This document shows, in pieces, positions 1 to 5,829 of a stretch of 6,122 nucleotides of DNA. Made by a program: the position numbers and the translations under genes. Every line of letters begins with the position of its first letter. Positions within the stretch are counted from its first letter, which is position 1. The stretch comes from an uncultured Clostridia bacterium (GTDB lineage: Bacteria; Bacillota; Clostridia; Christensenellales; Pumilibacteraceae), in the NCBI GenBank assembly GCA_947385185.1, contig CANDJX010000092.1, positions 1 through 6,122 on the forward strand, written 5' to 3'. Below the pieces are notes generated by a model that saw only the letters and a program-made list of their open reading frames with translations, was not told the origin of the DNA and ran no database searches.

Positions 1-46
1 TACACTGACAAGCACACTCTTTCCCTACACGACGCTCTTCCGATCT
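1..46. other. Illumina adapter sequence (technical contamination)
   Basis: Bases 14-46 match the 33-base Illumina read-1 (TruSeq) adapter exactly as I know it, ending in CTCTTCCGATCT. Bases 1-5 (TACAC) match the end of the P5 flow-cell oligo, and the eight bases between (6-13, TGACAAGC) sit exactly where an i5 index belongs. This stretch is therefore library construct, not genome. It was left on a read and assembled onto the contig end. It supplies a false stop codon (25-27 on the minus strand) and six false residues, DRKSVV, at the end of the neighbouring reading frame. Genomic sequence starts at base 47. Confidence 0.97.
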
Positions 47-1113
47 GGTTCGTCGTCGCTTACGTCGCCCATATACAGCCCGACGGACGCCGAATGTTTA
101 TAGAGTTTACGCGGTTGATTGTTTTTGTCGAGGGCGCGGCTTCCGTCTGCATTATACAGGTTGCCGTCCTTGTCCATTTTCGTGTACGTACTTCCGCTGC
201 CCGAAGCGTGCCAGGTCGGTTTGGCGCACAGATACGCGCTTTCGGCGATCACCGCGTTCTTTTCTTCCGTCGTCAAAGACTGAGTGTATCCGTATTTCGG
301 ATAGCCCTGCGGCAATCCTTCGTCGTCCGCTTCCGCAGGGATATTGCGCTTGACGGTGCCGAGGTCTTTGGAATAGAAGCCTACCGCGGTAGCGGCTTTA
401 TACGTCGCGACGAACGGCTCGCCTATATAAAGGCAAGCCCGCACGCCGAATACAAGCGCGACGATAAGTCCCGCAAGAAGCAGAACCGACAACGCCATAC
501 TGAGAACGAATCTCTTGTCCGGTTTGCCCGCGACCGCAACGTCCGTCTTTTTCGATGACGCGTCGAAGAAATCTTTACTCTTTGACTTATCCGACGACTT
601 CGGGTTTTTCGTGGCGGGTTTCTCTTTCGTCCCGGTTTGTTTAAGTCCCGACTTGTCCGTCTTGCGATCCGTCTTTACTTCGGGTCTTTCGGTTTCCGCT
701 ACGGTCGCCGCAACGGACGCTTTCTTATCTTTCGGCGCGGGAGCGCTCTTTATGGTGCGCGCATATTTATCCGCTACGGCTTTGGTCTTGTCCGCTACGG
801 ATTTGGTTTTTGGCGTTACCGCTTTTGTTTTGGATATTACGGTTGTCGTTTCCGAAACCGATGCGGCGGTTTTGGGAGCGGCAGCCTTTTCAGGCGTTGC
901 CGCAGATTTTTTTGCGGTTGATTTCAAACCGCTTTTTGCGGCGGATTCAGCCGGTGAAGCCGCGGTTTTTTTTGCCGTCGGTTTCGATCCGCTCTTTGCG
1001 GGTTCCGTCTTTGCCGGAGACACCGGCTGTTTTGCGGTCGGCTTGGAAGCCGATACTTTGGTTTTTAAGCGATTTTCCGCTTTATCTGCGGGATCCTTTT
1101 GCTTGTCGGGCAT
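47..1113 (-). CDS. Lys/Ala-rich repeat protein with one transmembrane helix, 3' end missing
   Basis: I do not recognise a family. The visible part is about 356 residues. Residues 1-200 are low complexity and strongly basic (Lys, Ala, Pro, Thr, Ser), similar in composition to histone-H1-like or AlgP-like tails, and include 20-residue repeats at 21-80 and 7-residue repeats at 96-116. Residues 202-224 (FVLSMALSVLLLAGLIVALVFGV) form one clear transmembrane helix. Basic residues before it (KPDKR) favour an N-inside, C-outside topology. The remaining roughly 130 residues, rich in Tyr, Gly and Asp, would lie outside the membrane. There is no lipobox; the Cys at 227 follows the helix. The start is set at ATG 1111-1113, six bases after GAAGGAGG; an in-frame ATG at 1117-1119 directly abuts that site and is less likely. 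The true C terminus is lost: the frame continues into adapter and its apparent stop is artificial. The gene diverges from the large plus-strand gene. The membrane anchor is well supported; any role in binding DNA or other polyanions is only a guess. Confidence 0.85.
766..828 (-). repeat. Three tandem 21-base repeats (7-residue units) in the basic N-terminal region
   Basis: Residues 96-116 of the minus-strand membrane protein read TKAVTPK, TKSVADK, TKAVADK: three consecutive copies of a seven-residue unit, encoded by three 21-base units. The heptad spacing puts Val and Lys at fixed positions. This could favour a short helix, but three units are too few to argue for a coiled coil. Confidence 0.85.
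874..1053 (-). repeat. Three tandem 60-base repeats (20-residue units) in the basic N-terminal region
   Basis: Residues 21-40, 41-60 and 61-80 of the minus-strand membrane protein are degenerate copies of one 20-residue unit, beginning SASKPTAK, SGSKPTAK and SGLKSTAK. By hand, unit 2 shares 12 of 20 residues with unit 3 and 9 of 20 with unit 1. At DNA level the best-conserved part reads, on the plus strand, as a T-rich run, TTTGC(C/G)GT, and then CCGCT(C/T)TTTGCG between units 2 and 3. The block probably arose by in-frame duplication. Confidence 0.8.
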
Positions 1114-1119
1114 ATACAT

Positions 1120-1127
1120 CCTCCTTC
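1120..1127 (-). promoter_or_regulatory. Strong ribosome binding site that decides the start at 1113
   Basis: On the minus strand this reads GAAGGAGG, a near-perfect complement of the 16S rRNA tail. It lies six bases from ATG 1111-1113 and zero bases from ATG 1117-1119, so the inner ATG (protein MPDKQK...) is the better start. Confidence 0.85.
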
Positions 1128-1169
1128 AAACGCGTTCTGAAGTATTCCACCGTCATTTTCGCCCGTATT

Positions 1170-1198
1170 ACTTTATCAGATTTTGCCGCGATAGTCAA
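1170..1198 (-). promoter_or_regulatory. Probable sigma70-type promoter for the minus-strand membrane protein gene
   Basis: On the minus strand TTGACT (bases 1193-1198) is followed after exactly 17 bases by TAAAGT (1170-1175). That is five of six and four of six matches to the -35 and -10 consensus. Transcription would start near 1163, giving a leader of about 50 bases that ends in the strong ribosome binding site. The -10 box is only moderate, so this is a prediction. Confidence 0.5.
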
Positions 1199-1260
1199 CT
1201 TTTTGTTATCCGTTATTTGTTTTTAAGTAAAAATTACCGCTTATCTGCAAAGTCTTTACG

Positions 1261-1289
1261 TTGACAAACAACCGAATTTAATATATAAT
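1261..1289 (+). promoter_or_regulatory. Exact-consensus sigma70/SigA promoter for the activase/dehydratase fusion gene
   Basis: TTGACA (1261-1266) and TATAAT (1284-1289) are both perfect consensus hexamers separated by the optimal 17 bases. The start of transcription is expected around 1295-1297. This leaves an untranslated leader of about 90 bases before the ATG at 1386. There is no extended -10 TG. The sequence predicts strong basal transcription unless a repressor acts here. Confidence 0.88.
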
Positions 1290-1376
1290 AGTACAATGTA
1301 AACGCATAATCGAATTGCAACGAAAGGTTACGGCAAAAAGAAGTTTAAGTAAAATTTATTTTAATCATATATAATC

Positions 1377-1381
1377 AAGGA
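1377..1381 (+). promoter_or_regulatory. Modest ribosome binding site of the fusion gene
   Basis: AAGGA lies four bases before ATG 1386. It is weaker and closer than the GAAGGAGG of the divergent gene. The start is still secure because the nucleotide-binding motif of the activase domain begins at residue 7, as expected for this family, and no other in-frame start fits. Confidence 0.65.
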
Positions 1382-1385
1382 TACT

Positions 1386-4300
1386 ATGGAAAAATTCAGA
1401 ATAGGGCTGGATGTAGGATCCACCACCATCAAAACCGCGGTCATAGACGAAAACGGCAAGTCGCTGTATTCGAGCTATGACAGGCATTATTCGGACATTA
1501 AGTCTACTATCGTGACGGTATTGTCGCGGGCGATAAAGAAATACGACCGTTTCGCGCTTGCGGTGACCGGCAGCGGCGGCATATCCGTTTCCAAATGGCT
1601 GGATATTCCGTTCATTCAGGAAGTTATCGCGGGCATCGAGGCGATAAAGAAATACATACCGCAGACGGACGTCGCTATCGAACTCGGCGGCGAGGACGCA
1701 AAAATAACGTACCTCAAAGGCGGCGTGGAACAGCGGATGAACGGCACGTGCGCAGGAGGCACGGGCGCGTTCGTCGATCAGATGGCAAGCCTTATAGGCA
1801 CAGACGCCAAAGGACTGAACGAATACGCCAAAGGATATAAAACCATTTACCCGATCGCGTCGCGTTGCGGGGTTTTCGCTAAATCGGACATTCAGCCGCT
1901 CATAAACGACGGCGCGGCGAAAGAGGATATTGCCGCGAGCGTATTCCAGTCCGTAGTCAATCAGACTATTTCGGGACTTGCGTGCGGCAAACCGATCAAA
2001 GGACATATAGCGTTCCTCGGCGGTCCCCTGCACTTTTTGTCCGAGCTCGGCGCGCGTTTCGTGGACACGCTGAAACCCGAAGAAGCGATATTCCCCGAAA
2101 ACGCCGAAGTATTCAACGCGCTCGGCGCGGCGCTTTCGGCGACGAAAGTATTTACGTCGGAAGAAATTTCCGAGGGACTCGAAAAGCTCGAAAAGATGGA
2201 AAGTCACGAAGTCGAAAGGCTGCAACCGCTTTTTTCTTCGGATGAAGAACTCGCGTCTTTCCGCGCCCGTCACGCAAAGACGCAGATCGAATTCGCGGAT
2301 ATAAAATTACATAAAGGTCCTTGTTATCTCGGTATCGACGCGGGATCTACGACGACGAAAGCGGCGCTCATCAACGAAGAAGGCGCGCTGCTCTATTCCT
2401 GGTACGGTTCCAACGGCGGAGACCCGCTCAAGACCATTTCGGGGATACTTAAAGAGATCTATTCGCTCATGCCCGAGGGCGCGTATATCGGACGCTCGTG
2501 CTGTACGGGTTACGGCGAAAACCTTATAAAGAACGCGCTCAAGCTCGACCGAGGCGAGATCGAAACGATGGCGCACCAGACGGCGAGCAACGTCATTCTG
2601 CCCGGAGTACAGTTCATACTCGATATAGGCGGACAGGACATGAAATGCATGAAGATCAAGGACGGCGTGATCACCGACGTTCTGCTCAACGAGGCGTGCT
2701 CCTCGGGCTGCGGCAGCTTTATAGAAACATTCGCCGCGGCGCTCGGGCTCACCGCCGAACAGTTTGCGAAAAAGGGACTCGAATCGATCTCCCCCGTCGA
2801 TCTCGGCTCGCGCTGTACCGTGTTCATGAACAGCCGCGTCAAACAGGCGCAGAAAGAGGGCGCAAGCGTCGGGGATATTTCGGCGGGACTCGCGTACTCG
2901 GTAGTCAAAAACGCGCTGTTCAAAGTCATCAAAATGCGCGACTTTTCCGAAATGGGCGATAAAGTCATCGTTCAGGGCGGAACGTTCCTCAACGAATCGG
3001 TGCTCCGTGCATTCGAACTCGTATGCGGACGCGACGTCGTACGTCCCGCGCAGGCGGGGCTTATGGGCGCGTACGGTTGCGCGATAATCAGCCGCAACAC
3101 GCATAAAGCCGGCGAAAAATCGACAATCATTTCCAAAGAAGAACTCGCGGAATTTTCCTTCGACAAACATACAAAACGCTGCGGTAAATGCGGAAACAAT
3201 TGCCTTCTTACCGTGACGCAGTTCTCGGACGGAAGAAAATTCATCACGAACAACCGTTGCGAACGCGGCGCGGAGGACGAAAACGTACATACGGAAAAGC
3301 CCAAACCGCTTCCCAACCTCTTTGCGCAGAAGTACAACAGACTTTTCGCGCACTATAAATCGCTCTCCGAAAAGGACGCCAGACGCGGCGTAGTCGGCAT
3401 TCCCCGCGCGCTTAATATGTACGAGAATTACCCGTTCTGGCATACGTTCTTTACCAGGCTCGGGTTCCGCGTCGTACTCTCCCCGCGCTCCACGCGCGCG
3501 ATATACGATATGGGAATAGACACAATGCCGAGCGAATCTGTTTGTTATCCCGCAAAGCTCGTGCACGGGCACATCGCGGCGCTCGTCAAATCGGGAGTCA
3601 AATTTATATTCTATCCCGGAATGCCGTACGAACAGATCGAAGATCCGACGGCAAACAACCATTACAATTGCCCCGTAGTCGCGACTTATCCCGACGTTAT
3701 ACGCAACAATATGGGCGAAGTTTTCGGCAAAGACGTAAAATTCATGTGCCCGTTCCTCCCCATCGCTACGCCCAAACGTATGTATCAACGGCTGGCGCAG
3801 GAGTTCCCTGGCATTCCGAAAATCGAAATCAAAGCCGCCGTGGAAGCGGCTTACGCGGAAGATAAAGCGTTCAAAGCCGATATTCGAAAAATGGGCGAGG
3901 ACACGATAAAATTGCTCGACGAAACGGGCAAGTTCGGAATCGTGCTTGCGGGGCGACCTTATCATCTCGACCCCGAAGTCAATCACGGCATACCCGAAAT
4001 GATAAATTCCTACGGTTTCGCCGTCCTTACCGAGGACAGCGTTTCGCACCTGAAAAAAGTCAAACACCCCTTGCGCGTTCTCGATCAGTGGATGTATCAT
4101 TCGCGGCTCTATTCCGCGGCAAACTACGTGCGCGAAAAAGAAAACCTCGAGCTTGTTCAGCTCAACTCGTTCGGTTGCGGTTGCGACGCAATAACGACCG
4201 ACCAGGTGCAGGAACTTATGGCGGCGGCAAACAAGCTGTACACCCTGCTCAAAATCGACGAGGTCAACAATCTCGGCGCGGCGCGTATTCGTATGCGGTC

Positions 4301-5726
4301 GCTTATGGCGGTCATGGAAGAACGCGCGGACAAAGGTATCAGGCATTGCGCGCCGAACGACCCGGTATGGTTCAAAGAATTTACTCCGGATATGAAAGCG
4401 GGCGGTTATACCATAATCGCGCCCAACCTGTCCGACATACATATGAAGATATACAAACCCGCGGTCGAAGCATGCGGTTATAACGTCGTGCTCGTAAAGG
4501 AATCCAAATCGGCGATCGAAGTCGGACTCAAGTACGTCAACAACGACGCGTGCTACCCCACTATAATCACCGTAGGCAGTATGATCGAGGAGCTTCTGAC
4601 AGGTAAGCACGATCCGAATAAAACCGCGCTTATTATGTCGCAGACAGGCGGACCTTGCCGCGCGTCGAACTATATCACGCTGATAAGAAAGGCGCTCAAG
4701 GCTATAGGTATGCCGCAGGTGCCCGTAATTTCGCTCAACTTCGTCGGACTCGAAAAGCATTCCGGATTCCCCATCGATCTGAAACTGATGTTCCAGTTCA
4801 TTTATTCGACGATGTACGGCGATATACTTATGCGTCTGCTCTATCGCACCCGACCTTATGAGAAAGTCAAAGGCAGCGCCAACGAACTGCACGAAAAATG
4901 GGTGAAGATCATCGCCGACGATATGGCGAAAGGCAACCGTTCGACTTTCGGCAAGAACTGCCGGCAGATGGTCAAAGAGTTCTCCGAACTGCCCGTTTAC
5001 GACATAGAAAAGCCGCGCGTGGGACTCGTCGGCGAAATACTCGTCAAATACAACTACAGCGCAAACAACCATGCCGTAGAGCTTATAGAAGCCGAGGGCG
5101 GCGAAGCCGTTTGCCCGGATATGCTCGATTTCTTCATGTTCGGCTTCCAGAATTCGACGATAAAACACGACTATCTCGACGGCAAATGGTCGCATAAATT
5201 CGCCAACAGTATGCTGATAGACCTTGTGGAACATTTCCGTAAACCGATGATGAACGCGCTCAAAGGTACGAAATTCGGTCACCCGACCAACATTCGCGTC
5301 ATGGCGCAGAAAGCGAGCAAGGTCGTTTCGCTCTGCAATCTTGCGGGTGAAGGCTGGTTCCTTACCGCCGAAATGCTCGACCTGTTCGACGAAGGAGTAA
5401 ACAACATAATCTGCGTTCAACCGTTCGCTTGTCTTCCCAACCACGTTACGGGCAAAGGCGTAATGAAAGCGCTCAAAGAACTAAATCATAAAGCGAATAT
5501 AGTTGCGGTCGACTACGACCCGGGCGCGAGCGAAGTCAATCAGGTGAACAGAATTAAGCTCATGATGTCGGTTGCTTTCCGCAATATGCGCGAGGAGCAA
5601 GGCATCGAAAACGACGAAGAATTTGCGGAAGTAGACGAAATTCTCGAAGATATGCCCGAAGCGGCGGCGACCTGCGCTTGCGACAACGAATGCGAAACCG
5701 ACGATTGCACCGAATGCGACGATTGA
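1386..5726 (+). CDS. Giant fused 2-hydroxyacyl-CoA dehydratase activator (BadF/HgdC-like ATPase, two copies) and HgdB/DUF2229-like reductase protein
   Basis: The protein has 1446 residues, in line with the large (about 1400-residue) 'acyl-CoA dehydratase activase-related' proteins of Clostridia. Activators of this family use ATP to drive an electron from a [4Fe-4S] cluster onto a low-potential partner; the substrate of the large fusions is not established. Domains in order: activase 1 (about 4-260) with GLDVGSTTIK at 7-16, ELGGEDAK at 99-106, Cys122 in CAGGTGAF and Cys161 in SRCGVF; activase 2 (about 313-570) with GIDAGSTTTK at 316-325, DIGGQDMK at 413-420, Cys438 in ACSSGCGSF and Cys477 in SRCTVF; a four-Cys linker (Cys599, 602, 606, 625); an HgdB-like half of DUF2229 type (about 665-960); a second HgdB-like half (about 1000-1390); and an acidic tail with Cys1430, 1432, 1436, 1441 and 1444. 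There is no signal peptide or membrane segment, so it should be cytoplasmic. Both activase copies keep their nucleotide and cluster residues. It probably forms its own transcript, from the consensus promoter to the hairpin at 5781-5820. Family assignment is secure; the reaction is unknown. Confidence 0.95.
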   Translation: MEKFRIGLDVGSTTIKTAVIDENGKSLYSSYDRHYSDIKSTIVTVLSRAIKKYDRFALAVTGSGGISVSKWLDIPFIQEVIAGIEAIKKYIPQTDVAIELGGEDAKITYLKGGVEQRMNGTCAGGTGAFVDQMASLIGTDAKGLNEYAKGYKTIYPIASRCGVFAKSDIQPLINDGAAKEDIAASVFQSVVNQTISGLACGKPIKGHIAFLGGPLHFLSELGARFVDTLKPEEAIFPENAEVFNALGAALSATKVFTSEEISEGLEKLEKMESHEVERLQPLFSSDEELASFRARHAKTQIEFADIKLHKGPCYLGIDAGSTTTKAALINEEGALLYSWYGSNGGDPLKTISGILKEIYSLMPEGAYIGRSCCTGYGENLIKNALKLDRGEIETMAHQTASNVILPGVQFILDIGGQDMKCMKIKDGVITDVLLNEACSSGCGSFIETFAAALGLTAEQFAKKGLESISPVDLGSRCTVFMNSRVKQAQKEGASVGDISAGLAYSVVKNALFKVIKMRDFSEMGDKVIVQGGTFLNESVLRAFELVCGRDVVRPAQAGLMGAYGCAIISRNTHKAGEKSTIISKEELAEFSFDKHTKRCGKCGNNCLLTVTQFSDGRKFITNNRCERGAEDENVHTEKPKPLPNLFAQKYNRLFAHYKSLSEKDARRGVVGIPRALNMYENYPFWHTFFTRLGFRVVLSPRSTRAIYDMGIDTMPSESVCYPAKLVHGHIAALVKSGVKFIFYPGMPYEQIEDPTANNHYNCPVVATYPDVIRNNMGEVFGKDVKFMCPFLPIATPKRMYQRLAQEFPGIPKIEIKAAVEAAYAEDKAFKADIRKMGEDTIKLLDETGKFGIVLAGRPYHLDPEVNHGIPEMINSYGFAVLTEDSVSHLKKVKHPLRVLDQWMYHSRLYSAANYVREKENLELVQLNSFGCGCDAITTDQVQELMAAANKLYTLLKIDEVNNLGAARIRMRSLMAVMEERADKGIRHCAPNDPVWFKEFTPDMKAGGYTIIAPNLSDIHMKIYKPAVEACGYNVVLVKESKSAIEVGLKYVNNDACYPTIITVGSMIEELLTGKHDPNKTALIMSQTGGPCRASNYITLIRKALKAIGMPQVPVISLNFVGLEKHSGFPIDLKLMFQFIYSTMYGDILMRLLYRTRPYEKVKGSANELHEKWVKIIADDMAKGNRSTFGKNCRQMVKEFSELPVYDIEKPRVGLVGEILVKYNYSANNHAVELIEAEGGEAVCPDMLDFFMFGFQNSTIKHDYLDGKWSHKFANSMLIDLVEHFRKPMMNALKGTKFGHPTNIRVMAQKASKVVSLCNLAGEGWFLTAEMLDLFDEGVNNIICVQPFACLPNHVTGKGVMKALKELNHKANIVAVDYDPGASEVNQVNRIKLMMSVAFRNMREEQGIENDEEFAEVDEILEDMPEAAATCACDNECETDDCTECDD

Positions 5727-5829
5727 AAAAGCCGCAATCGCAACCGATAACCGTAATCCGTCGGTAAAGTTACGCATAATAAAAAATACTCGCGAGTTTA
5801 TTCACTCGCGGGTATTTTTTCGTTTGGTG
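5727..5829. other. Convergent intergenic region
   Basis: About 100 bases separate the stop codons of two converging genes. The right half is occupied by the bidirectional terminator. The first 54 bases after the plus-strand stop show only a weak possible ACCGA/TCGGT pairing with a 13-base loop, which I do not consider functional. Confidence 0.75.
5781..5820. terminator. Bidirectional intrinsic terminator shared by the two converging genes
   Basis: A 17-base left arm (5781-5797) pairs with a right arm (5804-5820) around a six-base loop (TTATTC). The only departure from Watson-Crick pairing is one G-U wobble (5790 with 5811). The GC-rich core is CTCGCGAGT against ACTCGCGGG. It is preceded by six A and followed by six T, so each strand's transcript has a hairpin followed by a U tract. 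It lies 54 bases after the stop of the fusion gene and nine bases after the stop of the minus-strand gene on the right. Confidence 0.93.

Larger units (their letters stand above)
1114..1385. other. Divergent intergenic region
   Basis: This roughly 270-base, AT-rich spacer separates two genes transcribed away from each other. It holds the minus-strand ribosome binding site and its probable promoter, the consensus plus-strand promoter, and a plus-strand leader of about 90 bases. An imperfect 15-base direct repeat (1222-1236 and 1344-1358) flanks the plus-strand promoter. I see no riboswitch-like structure, leader peptide of useful length or attenuator in the leader. Confidence 0.8.

Noticed and set aside
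314..345. Possible calcium-binding loop (DKDGNLYNADGS) in the outside domain of the membrane protein, at residues 314-325 (bases 139-174)
   Set aside because: It resembles an EF-hand loop only at positions 1, 3, 4 and 5; the required acidic residue at position 12 is Ser and there are no flanking helices. The coordinates in this entry are only approximate.
1111..1119. ATG at 1117-1119 as the start of the minus-strand membrane protein
   Set aside because: It directly touches the GGAGG of the ribosome binding site; the in-frame ATG two codons later has the correct six-base spacing.
94..1264. Several plus-strand open frames opposite the minus-strand membrane protein gene
   Set aside because: They are shadows: Arg/Phe-rich or Ala/Val-rich translations with no good ribosome binding site. 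The minus strand has a strong ribosome binding site, a clear membrane helix and in-frame protein repeats.
1350..1363. Short A/T inverted repeat TAAAAT/ATTTTA in the leader
   Set aside because: It gives only five or six A-U pairs with a tiny loop, too weak to act as an attenuator or terminator. A similar palindrome at 1220-1233 is equally weak.
1370..1375. A second TATAAT just before the start of the fusion gene
   Set aside because: It lies ten bases from the ATG with no -35 box at a suitable distance, and transcripts from it would lack the ribosome binding site.
2307..5444. A 1045-codon open frame on the minus strand, antisense to the fusion gene, with a companion at 1365-2273
   Set aside because: Its codons are exact reverse complements of the sense codons, in register. 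It is open only because the real gene rarely uses TTA, CTA or TCA. The translation has no recognisable domain and a strange Arg/Phe/His-rich composition, while the sense strand encodes conserved motifs throughout.
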